A stretch of 64,000 nucleotides of DNA from assembly GCA_019137255.1 (NCBI GenBank), contig WPDH01000110.1, positions 62,001-126,000 of the forward strand, read 5' to 3'. The position numbers and the translations under genes are program-made. Origin of the DNA: Corinectria fuckeliana (lineage: Eukaryota; Ascomycota; Sordariomycetes; Hypocreales; Nectriaceae). The notes beneath the pieces were generated by a model. It was not told where the DNA came from. It did no database searches and saw only the letters and a program-made list of their open reading frames with translations. Shown in pieces: positions 12,456 to 23,608 of the stretch; the first letter of the stretch is position 1; each line of letters opens with the position of its first letter.

Positions 12456-15257
12456 ATGTATTCTCCCGTCTGTTTTCTCTTTTCGACCTTTTCCGTATCC
12501 GTCCTTTGCTCCAAGCTCGTCCATCTCTTCACCTACGCCTCCACCATCCCCGTCGCCGCCTTCGTCTTCTACCTGCCGACCTTCCTCCTCGCCGACTTCC
12601 TGGCAATATGCGCCCTGCGACTGCTCCTGCGACCCGTGAGCCGATGGTTCTTCTTCATTTTCCCCGTCGCGGGATCTGTCATAAGGTACGTTGGGGCATT
12701 CCAATCACGCGCTCTCTCTCCGGTGCCCGACTGACAGTGGACAAAAAGTCTCTTGGCTTTGGGGGGTTCTGCGTCCCAGTTGGGCTTCTACTTCAAGACG
12801 GGCGGCGAGCTGGAGTGGCATGAGGCGAAATCCTTCGCCACCAGCAAGGACGGCTTGAAGGTGCTGCTGACGGGGAGCTGGGCTGTCATGGCATCCGGAG
12901 CCCTCGTCTTGGTCATCGCCTACTTCGCCCAGAACGTGCTGTACAGGGTTGTGGGGGACTTTTTGATGGGCATCTATGTTCAACTGGCCTCTGGTATGTC
13001 TGCGTCATGCCGTCTGGCGCGCATCGCTAATTCTATAGCCCTCCGATCGGTCATTCGGCTCTGCCGCGGCGGACGCCCTGCTCGTCGGGATGTCGAAGGC
13101 GACTCGGACACGGAGCGCCTCGTCGATACGGACCCCTCCAAGGACAGCGACTCCGAATCCCACACGCTCATCGGCGACGGAGAGAAACCCTCGGCCTCCA
13201 AGGCCAGGCCGTTCCGCTGCGTCGGGTTCGTCCCGTCATGGTTGGTCAAGACGCTGGCGGTGGCCTTTCTCGCCGTCACAGTCACCATTCGCCCGCAAAA
13301 GCCGTACGACCACATGTCCATCACGCTCCCCGTCTCGCTGCTCGACGTCTTCCAGAGCGAGCCCGACCACTGCATCGAGCAGCGCCGCATCATGACCAAC
13401 ACCTGGCCGCTGCCGGGCCTCATCCACAGCAAGCACTGGGAAGAGCCCAGCGGCGACTTCAAGGGCTGGGCCCCCGGCGCCAACAGCGCCATCGCCGACC
13501 GGTACCGCAAGACGAGCCCGCACTGGCTCCCCGACAAGGCGCCGCGCGGCTTCGCGCGATGGGACCCGCGGAGGTTCGAGTCGACGGCCCGCGGCACGTT
13601 TGGGTTCGCCAAGAAGAAGTGGAAGAAGCGCTGCCCCAACTTCGACCTGCGCGAGCCGTACTACAACCCGGCCAATGACCCGCTGAAGATTTCCAACCTC
13701 GACACCGACGTGCTGGAGCCGCTGCGGGGCGCCCTCGGGGACGGCTCCGTCCGCATCAAGCACGTCGTCTTCGTCCTCATGGAAAGCCTGCGCGAGGAGC
13801 TGTTCCCGATCCGCCAGGGCTCCGACATGCACAAGAACATCCTGCAGTTCAACGACGAGGGGGACCGGGACAAGGTCAACGCCAGGCTGGCACGCCTCAC
13901 GCCCCATATCGAGAAGCTCACGGGCGTCTCCGGGGGCTTCACCGACGCCAACGGCCTGGGCTACGACGCGCCGGAGCTCAAGTGGGACGACAAGACCAAG
14001 CCCGGCTTCGGCGGCATCAACGTCGTCGGCGGCTTCACCACGGCCACCATGTCCACCAAGAGCTTCTCGGCCAACCACTGCGGCGCGTGGCCGATGCCCG
14101 TCGAGAAGTTCGACGAGGCCGACACCGACAGCTACCAGCCCTGCATCCCCCAGGTGCTGGGGCTCCTGAACGACGGCAAGGACGACGGCACGCACGCGTC
14201 CGACGACTTCCGCGAACAGCCGTGGCACCCGGCGCTCTTCGAGTCCGTCACGGAGCAGTACGACCGCCAGGACACGTTCGACAAGAAGATTGGCTTCAAG
14301 CACGTCGTGTGCAAGGCCCAGCTGGAGCACGACCCCAGCTACAACAGGTCGGACCCCTTCTGGAAAAAGGTCAACTACTTTGGCTACGCCGAGCCCGTCC
14401 TGAAGCCGCACATCCGCGACTACATCACCAAGACCATCGCCAACAACCAGCGCATCTACATGTCGCACTTCACCAGCACCACGCACCACGCCTGGTCCAC
14501 GCCCGACTGGTTCGACACGACCAACTACCTGCCCACGGGGGGCCCGGTCAACTGGCACAAGAACTTCAACAAGTACCTCAACACGATCCGCTTCCACGAC
14601 GCTTGGATGGGCGAGCTGATGCAGCTGTTCGACGACGCGGGCATCTCCAACGAAACCCTCATCGTCTTCGCCGGCGACCACGGCCAGGCCTTCAAGGAGG
14701 ACTACTTCAAGACGGGCACGTACGAGGTGCCGCACGTCAGCAACTTCCGCGTGCCCATCACCTTCCGGCACCCGCACCTCCCGCGCTACCAATACGAGGC
14801 CAACGCCACCACCATCTCGGTGCTCCCGACGATCCTCGACCTGCTCGTCAACAGCGGCTCCCTCAACGAGCGGGACACGCGCATCGCGTCGGACCTGGTG
14901 CAGGACTACGAGGGGCAGTCGCTGATCCGCCCGTACAAGAAGTCGCACAACGGGCGGCGCGCCTGGAACTTCGGCGTCATCAACTCCGGGGCGGGCATGC
15001 TCGCCGTGACGTCGGCGGACGCGCCGTGGAGGCTGGTGATGCCGCTGGGCAAGGTGTTCGAGTACACGTTTACCGACCTGGGCAGCGACCCCCTGGAGCT
15101 GAGCCCCATCTCGGCGTGGTCGCTCGACGCGCTGCTGGACGCGGTCCGGAGCAGGGTGGGCGAGGACGCGGCGGTCTGGGCCGACGAGGCGCGGGCGGTT
15201 GCGCGGTGGTGGAGCTTAGAGCGGCAGCGGTTATGGAAATATCACCTATCAAATTAG
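12456..15257 (+). CDS. Polytopic membrane sulfatase / LTA-synthase-like protein
   Basis: Exons 12456..12685, 12749..12993 and 13039..15257 give 897 aa with consistent phases. Several hydrophobic segments occupy the first about 140 residues and another lies near 215-235, separated by an acidic Ser/Asp-rich linker. A large sulfatase (alkaline-phosphatase superfamily) domain fills the rest. Visible motifs are HVVFVLMESLREELF (first metal-site strand), GGFTTATMSTKSF (region of the Thr/Ser nucleophile), MSHFTSTTHHAW and FAGDHGQAFKE (Asp-His metal ligands). The layout, N-terminal membrane helices plus one sulfatase domain, is that of bacterial LtaS/MdoB-type phospho-alcohol transferases. Fungal members are annotated as sulfatase-domain proteins without a known substrate. 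The second intron is 45 nt, stop-free and divisible by three, so an unspliced form would insert 15 residues. The CDS is strikingly GC-rich, which produces long spurious antisense ORFs. Confidence 0.85.
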
Positions 15258-16240
15258 GGTTGAGTGTAACAAATACAAGAAGTCATTATGAATACTACTA
15301 CTAATACTTGTACTGATACTTGGCGTCTTTGAACGTCAACTTGGGCCCGAGTGGTTGTGATGCTCAGAAGAAGGCAGGGCGCCACCGCGTGGTGACCAGC
15401 TTGACCAAGAGCAATAGCGCCTTGGCACACATTCACGAGCAGCCACAAACACTGTCGGCCGTATCGTGACCAGCATCAAAGAGCTCCTCGACCGGGAAGC
15501 GTCCGGATGGTCTGTTTTCTCTCGTATCGCACTCGGTCCGCGCTCCGGTCTAGACTGATTAAGGCGCTCCAAACTAGTCGACCCGCCGGTAACGGCTCTC
15601 GTATATGGACTACTACTCATTACTGTAGCGTTCGTTGGTGGGCGGCTGCGCCGAGATTCGCTCGTGTTTACTGGACTAGGCATTCGTACTCCCCGTGTGC
15701 ATTAGCAAGGGCTCGGAACAGTTGCCGAGCTAGCTCAGCTTCTCTGCTCATTCCAGAGGAATGGGACGTGCATCCGTGTTGACCACAGCGCTAAGACGGT
15801 TTTGTGACGTGGTGCTGGTGAAGTTGCGCTGCAAGTTACAATTGCCGAGTCACAGGTGGTGACACGGTCGAGACTCTGCTGTATTCCCCTGTCTTTTTAT
15901 AATGAAGCCATGTTCGTGTCGCTTGGTCTGCCATGGCCACCTTCTGCTCCGGTCGGGGGCTGTCGATCTCGTGTTGAATGGACGCCGAAAACACTCAAAT
16001 CGTCCCACTAAAACGGACAGGACTGTAGACTACTGCTTCGTAAACTTCAAGAGGCTGGTTGTTTGTCGATAACATAACTTTACTCCCTCAAAACACGTCG
16101 ATGCTGGTGGACCAGGATATGTGTATCTGAGTGATCCTCTCTACGCAGTCTAGCTATCCCAATTTTGTGTCTGAATAGTGCTGGCAGCCTTGTTCTTTAG
16201 ACCTAGCAGGGGCCATCTGGATGAATCGTCTGGATTAGAT
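15258..16240. other. Convergent 3' intergenic region
   Basis: About 1 kb between the 3' ends of the sulfatase and MFS genes. Only short ORFs without domain features are present, and nothing functional is recognised. Confidence 0.4.
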
Positions 16241-18454
16241 CTAGAGCCTCCGCTCTTTCAACATGAGAGCAGTAACAAGTGCAAGAGCCGAAAAGAGAAT
16301 CGACAGGCCTACTCAAGTCAGTAGGTGATGTACACGTGCACTGCCTTCTTACCATGGCTGTATTCAATTCCCTTCACGTAAGCCTCGACAAGAACCACTG
16401 CGACCTTTTTGGGCGCTTCATCAATGAACGTCACGCTCTCGGTAGCCTTTTTTATGACCTATCCGGGGTGAGTTGAGCCAGTGTTCCGCGTAGATGAACT
16501 AACCTCATCAATGTAGGATTTCTCCATCCCGAGCTGTGCCAACTTGAACTGCACAACTATCCTCAAGACGCCCTGCGTGATGGCGCTCGAGGCGGCCAGA
16601 CCAATAATACAGCCTATCGTACCGGTGAGGTAGAGCGCTGATGCAGCCGCCGCCTTGTCTGCCGGGTCGATGGCGGCCTGCAGTGCAATAAACACGGCGC
16701 TCTGGGCGATTCCGGTTCCCAAGCCACTTCAGGTGTATCGTGTCAGCAGTGTCTACGTTCAAAAGGCAAGAGACTTACCCTGGGACAACGTAGAGTGACT
16801 CTGCCCACCCCGTCTGCCCGTGCCAGCGAAGAAGCATCAACCCATAACTGGAAACAGAAAAGAGGGCAGCGGAGATGATGAGTCCCTTGTAACGACCGGT
16901 CCTACAATCTGTCAACCTTCTCACCTCGTCCGCCTGAATAGTATCTCTTACCGCTGGATCAAAACCCCAGAAACGATTCCGCCCACGGTGTTGCCGATTA
17001 CCGCAGGGAATAGATGTGCACCTGCGACGGTGCTGGACACGCGCTGAGTGACCTGGAAGTAGATGGGCACCGAGTACATCATCTGCATCATGGTCAGCAA
17101 CGGCCTACTACTGTCTTGGCCTACCACTGTCTCGGGTCACCTACCCCAAGCTGCGCCCCGGACTGCGCCGCTATGATGAAGAACGACATGGTGACGTTGC
17201 GTTGCTTGAAGAGGCGGAGCGGGAAGATGGGCTCCTTGGCCCAGCAGGTCTCGACGCGCACGAAGAAGAAGATGAGCAGGACGCCAACCCCGACGAGAGA
17301 AAAGACCAGCGGGTGGTTCCAGGCAACCCGTTGGCCTCCGATCTCGAGGGGCAGCATAAGAGCCAGGATGCCGCTGCCGAGGAGGAATGCCCCGAGCCCG
17401 TCTATCCTGGCGAGACGATTGCCCACCTCGGTTCCATCTTCGGCTTGCGCAGAGGGCGTCGAGTCGGGGAGCAGGAATCCGCAGAGGATCATGGCGATGA
17501 TGAAGATTGGGGCCTGGCCGAGGAAAGACCTGGAACGTGTGAGACTCGATGCATCAAGAGGCAAGGCATGGACATACCATCTCCAGCCGATGGTATCAGC
17601 CAACAAACCTCCCAAGGGACCTCCGATGCTTCGGCCGACAGTCGCAATCACGTTGACGTAGCTCTGCCACGATGCGACTTCTCGTAGCGGGGCAAGGTCT
17701 GCATGGTTAGCTCTCCTCCCTCCTCCATCCTTTCTCACGTACCGGTGATGATTACAGAGGCCAGTGTCATCATGCCTGCACCGCCTGAGCCAGAGATCAG
17801 CCGTCCTAAGATGACCTGCCACATTGACTGGCCGACACCACTGGAGGGGTTACTTTCTTGGCTCTCTTTGGATCTCGAGGTGGACTTACACAAGGCCGCT
17901 AGTGTTGTGTCAGCCGCGGACGTGTTCAGCAACGAGGTGAGACTTACCAGCCGACAGCAAAGAGACCATAGCAACCCATCAAGACAGGTTTCCGACCGTA
18001 AATGTCGCTTAGTTTTCCGTACTACGGGCCCGAGTTAGAGTGGCATCATTCAAGAGAAGAGGGCAAGATTGTCCAACCAGGGATTGTGTGGCTGCTCCGG
18101 CGAGCATGAAGCTGATGAACAGCCAGCTAGAGTCTTCAAGATCCCCAAACTCGGACGCAATGACCGGATGTGTCGCCAGAACCAGAGAGGCATCCGTGCT
18201 GGACGTAAAGACGCCTGGCGAGGGTCAGTTAGATCCCCGTGGCCAGATGCACTGGACTTACCAACGAGCAAGGCGGCTACGACTTTGGCGATGTGCGAGT
18301 TGCTGTACTTGGGCTCGGGCGCCGGAAGCTCTTCGCCAGACGAGCTTTCGCAGTCGGCAATGGCAGCGCCATATCCGTCCCTCTCAAATCGCGCATCATC
18401 GTCGGTTGTCAAGAGCCCGGAAGCCTCGGTGGGATTGGTGGCTTGGACCGTCAT
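16241..18454 (-). CDS. MFS drug:H+ antiporter, DHA14-like, 12 exons
   Basis: Minus-strand exons: 18262..18454, 18078..18214, 17948..18021, 17890..17898, 17743..17840, 17578..17698, 17529 down to 17145, 16952..17082, 16779..16901, 16504..16726, 16353..16458 and 16241..16308. Together they give 555 aa and every phase matches. The protein shows the expected order for a 14-TM exporter: an early DASLVLATHPVIASEF helix, KLSDIYGRKP between TM2 and TM3, LGRLISGSGGAGMM, PLREVASWQSYVNV, GPLGGLLADTIGWRW (motif C region), and a C-terminal YVKGIEYSHG helix followed by a last TM. The family exports small molecules or toxicants by proton antiport at plasma or vacuolar membranes; this substrate is unknown. 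Exon 4 is only 9 nt but restores the normal residue spacing. The donor at 18077 (GTTGGA) is weak. The 48-nt intron at 17530-17577 is stop-free and in frame. Confidence 0.88.
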
Positions 18455-19140
18455 GCTGTCGCATCGGCGGGCAACTAGACTATGATGCAGCTATGATGCA
18501 GATGGTCTGCAACATGAGATTGAGTTCCTAGTTTGAATCCTGTTTGTAAATGGCATCTGCGGCGTTGGTTTCTGCAGATGGAATGAAGGGTGAGCGTGAT
18601 TGCACCTGGTAAGCACATCATCACGGCTGCCCCACTTGTACGCCTCGCGTTCGCAGTCAGACGCGCGATCTAGTCTAAGCGATAAGCTTATCGCTGCGAG
18701 CCTAGATAGTGGCTTTAGTACTCAGGTTCAAGGTGAAGTAGACAAGTTGTGATATATTTGTGCATGGCATTTAATAGTCTTCGTTCTGGGTTAGATGTAG
18801 ATACAGTATGAAAGCCCAAGGTGGACGATGAGGTTGATTCATGAATGAGACGAGTCTGTCGAGCGTTGGATACTAATACTAACTGCCTGATACTGATATA
18901 ATAGCCCAATACCGATGCCAACTGCCCAACATTGATACTGATAGCCCAACACTTGGGCATAACACTGTTCGCTCCTGTCTTTAAGGCTTAGGTAGATGTG
19001 TTTACATCGGATTCCGCTCTCGGTGGCAGGCCAGGTCCAAGGCGAGGCTGCTCGGCCACTAATTCTTGATAGGCGCGGTCGAGAAATCCGAGCAGGGCAC
19101 GCTTTATCCTTTTCCGATTGCGGACCACCGTGGCACAGCA
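18455..19140. other. Intergenic; short repetitive tract at 18870-18960
   Basis: This is the region upstream of the MFS gene. Around 18870-18960 there is an imperfect repeat of blocks like 'actgatagcccaac'. No gene is seen. Confidence 0.4.
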
Positions 19141-19922
19141 TCATCTTCCGCCAATCAAGACGCGGTCGAGGGAGTTCTGATCCAGGTCTTGGTCCCCCAT
19201 TACAAGGAGGATCAAAGTGTCCCAGTCGAAGAGAGCCACGTATTTGGTCTGGTAGCCGATTGCGTACACGACGGCTTGCTCGACAAGGGTTTTGGCGCTT
19301 CCAAGGAAATACGATCCGTCGGCTTGACTTGACGTTAAGGCTTCCTCGATGTTCGCTCCAGGTTCAAAGTTCGCGTATCCGAACTCGCTTTGACATATCG
19401 TCCTAGGTCTCGCGTAACCGATAACAGCAAAGTACTCTCGCAAGCCTTGCTCATATCGAGCCCAACACGAGTTGCCTGTCCCGACAAAACGCTGGCTGGA
19501 AGATTCGAATTTGTTTAGGTATCTAGCAGAGAGAGCCAGGTTGATAGAATCGAGGAGGTGCACTTCTGCGGCATTCCACATCTCCCTCGTCTCTGAGTTC
19601 CCTAGTATTCTCCCAAGAGGCTAAGCTATGGGTGCTTAGGACTTCGTTTACATTCGGAGAATCTAGGAGTGCAGTGGCATATCCGTCCCAAGTTTTATAG
19701 TCAACGGCAACGGAAAAGCGCAACGGAAAAGCCCGGAGCTTTGGATGATATCAACGATTCAAGAGCTTTGGGGAACTCTGCGTCAAAAAAACCCTTACTC
19801 GTAAGCGGGAGGTTGAAAGATTCGGTAATAGAAAGCATAGTAGAAAACGGCAATAAGAAGATATCTACCCAATAGGTCTGAGATTGGGTGTAGGGATTAG
19901 GCTTAACATGATAGATAGTCAT
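19141..19922 (-). pseudogene. Decayed gene of unknown family, frame broken by a 13-bp duplication
   Basis: Three minus-strand ORFs in different frames read as successive parts of one protein: 19922 to about 19720 (ending in SSKAPGFSVA), 19719 to about 19590 (FSVAVDYKTWDGYATALL) and 19581..19141 (MWNAAEVHLLDSINLALS, later YVALFDWDTLILLVMG). The first break coincides exactly with a perfect tandem 13-mer, gcaacggaaaagc, at 19707-19719 and 19720-19732. Removing one copy would restore the frame. A second frame change lies near 19590. The product resembles uncharacterised fungal proteins I cannot name with certainty, and it probably stops short at the C terminus too. Calling it non-functional is inference. 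Confidence 0.6.
19707..19732. repeat. Perfect 13-bp tandem duplication
   Basis: The 13-mer gcaacggaaaagc occurs twice head to tail with no mismatch. It lies inside the decayed gene and accounts for its first frameshift, since 13 is not a multiple of three. Confidence 0.9.
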
Positions 19923-20462
19923 TTACTTATATTAGTATTGAGATTCTTGTTTTCTAATGTTACGTGCATAATCCACAAATATTACATGGCGCTGTTCAGG
20001 CTGCAACAAATGTCTGTTCCAGCTGTAAGCTAGCTGTTCTCCCAGTTATATCATTGTTTAGGGGGAGCCCCATAGCAGCTCAGCACTTCGTATCCTCACT
20101 TCTAACAGCGGCCTGGGCAAGCACTCGCCCTTTATAAAGAGTATTGCTACGTGCAATCCCATGCAATAGCTCCTATAGCTAGCCCCTCTAACTTCTCTCT
20201 TTTCTTTCCCTTCATATTCCTCTTTTCGCACCCTAACACGATGAACACCGCCGCCAGCAAGGCCAAGACCGCTAGTAGAGTCAAGGCCGCCATCAGCACA
20301 GCTGGCTAGGTCAATAATACATACGATGTACAATTAGAAGGGATTAGAAGGGGGGGGCTTCAACAGATGAAGTACGTTCCTACTGCCTTAGACTCCGCCG
20401 GTGGGCTTCTCCGCTCCTTATTAGATATGCGTTTTATGGCAGCTGGAGTGGATGGGTCTCTC
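19923..20462. other. Intergenic with a promoter-like segment
   Basis: A TATAAAG near 20132 is followed by a pyrimidine-rich tract and an ATG at 20241 that opens only a 22-codon ORF rich in Ala/Lys/Thr. It could be the 5' end of a truncated gene or chance. No other feature is seen. Confidence 0.3.
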
Positions 20463-20800
20463 GTCCCGAAGTTCCACGGATCTTGTACTTTCAAGGCAAC
20501 TCTCCTAAGTTCTCCGAGGAAGATGGACGCGTTCGACTGATCCTTGTGGAATGGATCCAGGGCGTCAACCTGTTTTCGCTAATCGACACAGGGCAACATA
20601 CCAAAACCCCCCTCAGCGACGCCTGGATATTTACACAAAAGTCTTGGAGGCCGACACTCAACTCTGGTTCCACGCCGTAAAGCACTGAGACCCTGCCCCT
20701 AGAAACGTCCTGCTGGTCGGGTCGGGAACGGAGACCACAACACCTCGAGTCGTTGTGATCGACTTCAACCAAGCCGTTGTCTTAATTGACCAGTACATCG
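20463..20800 (+). pseudogene. Kinase-like (APH/choline-kinase fold) pseudogene fragment
   Basis: Three plus-strand segments in successive frames form part of one protein: VPKFHGS at 20463, VRLILVEWIQGVNL in the frame open from 20483, and RRLDIYTKVLEADTQLWFHAVKH from 20617. After an in-frame TGA, the last segment continues as DPAPRNVLLVGSGTE and ends with VVVIDFNQAVV. H-x-D-x-x-P-R-N and the DFN triplet correspond to the catalytic loop and metal-binding motif of the aminoglycoside-phosphotransferase/kinase fold. Two frameshifts and the TGA in the catalytic H-x-D indicate inactivation. The N-lobe is not recognisable, so only a fragment remains. Confidence 0.6.
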
Positions 20801-21014
20801 CACATACAAGTGGGACTCAGCAATGGTGTGACTACGAGCGTGAACCCTAGACACCATAGGATGCCTAAGGTAATTTCACAGGCATCTGATGCACACGTAT
20901 TTGCAGCTCAAAATGCTAAATATTCATTGGATATAACTTGTATGAAACCTTCTATAACCTTCTATAACCTTTTACTATAAACAAAAAAAACACGCCAAAC
21001 GCCCTGTGGTCAGT
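20801..21014. other. Short intergenic, 3' of the permease gene
   Basis: AT-rich, with a small repeat (ttctataacc twice near 20948). It probably includes the 3' UTR of the permease. Confidence 0.35.
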
Positions 21015-22508
21015 TTACTCAATAGGCGCGCAAGTGAAGACTCCGCGCACGCTGCCGTCACGGAACTGCCTGGCCTGGGAACAGTTAGCGGCTGAGAAGG
21101 AATCGGCATGAAAGCGGAGGAAACTTACAATATCATCGATACTGGCGTAGGTGCCGCCGACAAGAACAATCATGCCGATGACGAAGATACAGGCGTTGAG
21201 AATGGCCAGAGGGAGGTTCTCCTTGGAGTGCCAGGGACCCTTTCGAATGAGCATGAACCACATGATGGCGGGGAAGTAAAAGGTGAATCCGGAGATGAAG
21301 AGAGAAGACGAGATGGAGAGGAGGTCGCTGAAGAAAGGAATGGCCTCGGCGATGATAAAGGCAATGATGGTGATGGCGATGATGAGAACCAGCCAGGTGA
21401 TCCAGCCCATCTTGGTGTTGATGAAGCGGATGATGGAGTCCTTGAAGACGCGACCGTGAATGTAGCGGCCGACGACGGTGGTGTTGATGGATCCCGAGAT
21501 GAAGATGACGGGGAGGGCGATGCCGAAGGCGATCTTGGAGATGAGGTCGCCGGCGGAGAGGAGGGCGGGGGACTTGACATCGGGGCCGACAAAGGCGTAG
21601 ATGAGAGCGCCGGTCAGGGTGTAGATGCCGATTTCGATAAGTCCAAGGGCCCAGATGGACTTGACGTAGTCCTGGGGGGTGTGCATCTCGTCCATGAAGG
21701 AGAACTGGCAGACGGCGAAGGAGTAGGCGAAGACGATGTTGGTGATGGCGATGAAGGCCTCGGTGAAGCTAAGATCGTCTTTGGGCCAGGCGGACCAGTC
21801 GACCGAGGACATGCCGCCGGGGGCATCGCCGGCCTTGATGCCGGTGGCGATGATGGTGATGCCGACGGCTAGGGCGATGGAGACGAAATCGATGTATCCC
21901 AGGATGGCAACCTCGGCGAAGGAGGGAGGGATGGCGACGATGAGGAGGATGATGGCGGAGACGACGCCAAAGACGACGGAGCAGGCGCCGTTGTCGGTGA
22001 TGTTGAGAAAGGCAATGGTGCCGGTCAAGCAGTGGGAGCCGACGAGGAAGATGAGCTGCAGCGAGAACATGACGCCGACGAGCTCGTAGCCGAACTTGCC
22101 CATCATGAGCTGTCCGGCGTCGGCGTAGTGGGAGACGTGGGGGAAGGCCAGCTTGACCTGGCCGACGACGTGGCTGGTGTAGATGGCGATGAGGCCGAGG
22201 CCGACGCAGAGGATGACGCCGGCGACCATGCCCAGGGTGGCGAAGGCGGAGGGCAGGCTGAGGCAGCCGAGGGCGATGGCCTCGACGATGAGCACCACCG
22301 TCAGGCGCTTCCAGCCGAGGCGGTGGAAGTGGGCGTTGCCCTCGGCGGCCTTTTGCTTCTCGAGGTCGGCGCGGGTGCGCTCGTCCAGCTCGGCCATCTC
22401 GCCCGTGGTGTTGTCGTACATGATGTCTTGCTGGGGGTGGCGGCTGACCTTTTCGTCGCTCTTGTGGTCGTCGGAGGGGTGGGCGGACGAGCTCACGATG
22501 CGGTCCAT
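21015..22508 (-). CDS. Amino acid transporter (Aa_trans, N. crassa Mtr-like)
   Basis: Exons 21129..22508 and 21015..21074 give about 479 aa. The 54-nt intron (donor GTAAGT at 21128, branch-like GCTAAC, acceptor CCCAG) is stop-free and divisible by three, so an unspliced reading is also open. ATG 22508 (MDRIVSSSAH) is preferred over an upstream ATG at 22565 that would add a Thr-homopolymer stretch. A hydrophilic N terminus of about 65 residues precedes a helical core with TM1 EAIALGCLSLPSAFATLG, as in amino acid/auxin permeases, and about 11 membrane segments follow. The short second exon ends RQFRDGSVRGVFTC, typical of this subfamily's tail. Role: proton-coupled uptake of neutral or aromatic amino acids at the plasma membrane, by family. 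The actual substrate is not shown. Confidence 0.88.
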   Translation of the reverse strand: MDRIVSSSAHPSDDHKSDEKVSRHPQQDIMYDNTTGEMAELDERTRADLEKQKAAEGNAHFHRLGWKRLTVVLIVEAIALGCLSLPSAFATLGMVAGVILCVGLGLIAIYTSHVVGQVKLAFPHVSHYADAGQLMMGKFGYELVGVMFSLQLIFLVGSHCLTGTIAFLNITDNGACSVVFGVVSAIILLIVAIPPSFAEVAILGYIDFVSIALAVGITIIATGIKAGDAPGGMSSVDWSAWPKDDLSFTEAFIAITNIVFAYSFAVCQFSFMDEMHTPQDYVKSIWALGLIEIGIYTLTGALIYAFVGPDVKSPALLSAGDLISKIAFGIALPVIFISGSINTTVVGRYIHGRVFKDSIIRFINTKMGWITWLVLIIAITIIAFIIAEAIPFFSDLLSISSSLFISGFTFYFPAIMWFMLIRKGPWHSKENLPLAILNACIFVIGMIVLVGGTYASIDDIVSFLRFHADSFSAANCSQARQFRDGSVRGVFTCAPIE

Positions 22509-23572
22509 TGCTGCGGTTGGTGTTGTTGTTGTTGTTGTCGTTGTGGAGAGTGGCAAATGGAACAAGCAGGTGGATGGAGGTGAGGATATGTGGGGGAGAG
22601 AAGCCGAGATGGTGTTGTCTGTTGAGAGAGACTTCAGTCGATGTGAGGCGAGGAGTGTGAATGAGAGTGATGGATAGACAAAAAGGGTGGGTGAGCTCGA
22701 GGGTTTATGTAGGAGGACGGATGCCTTGGACTACGGAGCGGGATGGTGGATAGATGGTAGATGGGGGGGCAAAAGATAGAGAGACAGCCAAAGGGCAAAG
22801 GCACACAGAATACAACAGGTCAACCGGGCGTCGAACCGAGAGTGCGACCGAACTCTCTCGCCCAGAAGCACCCGGTGGGGTAGAGGCCATCGGGGGTCCA
22901 CCGCGGAGGAGGACGGGGGGGCTCGAAGCTCGAAGCAACGAATCTCGAGTACGGACCAGACTAAAGCAGCTGGCGAGCACGGAGAACCCTGTCGTGAGCT
23001 TGACGGTTCTGAGGGCTAACCACGATGATGCTGTCCGGTCCTGGGTTTCCATTACCTATTACTCCAGATCCCCAGACGAGCGAGGGAGGAGAAGAGCGGA
23101 CACCGCAGTGCAGTCCCCGCAGCAGCGACTCCGTACAGCACGGTAGTGTACACAGTTGGTCCGTTGCTTAGCAAGGAGAAACGAGAGGGACGAGCGAGTC
23201 GAACAGGACGCCGGAGCATGACGATCCATGCCTCCATCCAACAATCCGGCTTTCCTGACTAGAAAGAAAAGAGGGCTGGTGGATGGCCCGCCCCATGTGC
23301 AGCCAATTCCGGTTACCTAATGCGGACCCGGCAGTGCGACGACGGAGCCTCCACCGAGCCTCAACGCCGGCTTCTCCTTGGCTGCCGGGCGAGTTGCTAT
23401 GTGTCAGCGTAAACGAGGAAGCCCGGCGCACGGCTGGGAACCTTCAGGCCCTGGCCCCGGTAACAACGCGTTTTTCCCTGGTCACGCCTGGGAGCATGTT
23501 GGGGAAAGATGGACCATTCGTAGCACGGACGGAGCAGGGAACAAATGAACCCCAAGGTTGAGGCGATGAGGC

Positions 23573-23575
<3 letters not shown>

Positions 23576-23603
<28 letters not shown>
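23576..23603. repeat. CA dinucleotide microsatellite
   Basis: An uninterrupted CA run of about 14 units lies in non-coding DNA. Confidence 0.85.

Positions 23604-23608
<5 letters not shown>

Noticed and set aside
13236..14948. 570-codon ORF antisense to the sulfatase gene
   Set aside because: It mirrors a GC-rich, codon-biased gene; its translation is Val/Arg/Ala-rich without domains, while the sense strand has full sulfatase motifs.
13982..15304. 440-codon plus-strand ORF overlapping the sulfatase gene in another frame
   Set aside because: Arg/Gly/Pro/Ala-rich frame shadow of the GC-rich CDS; no domain.
21108..22583. Asp/Glu/Gly-rich plus-strand ORFs opposite the amino acid permease
   Set aside because: Composition is the complement of membrane-helix codons; typical antisense artefact.
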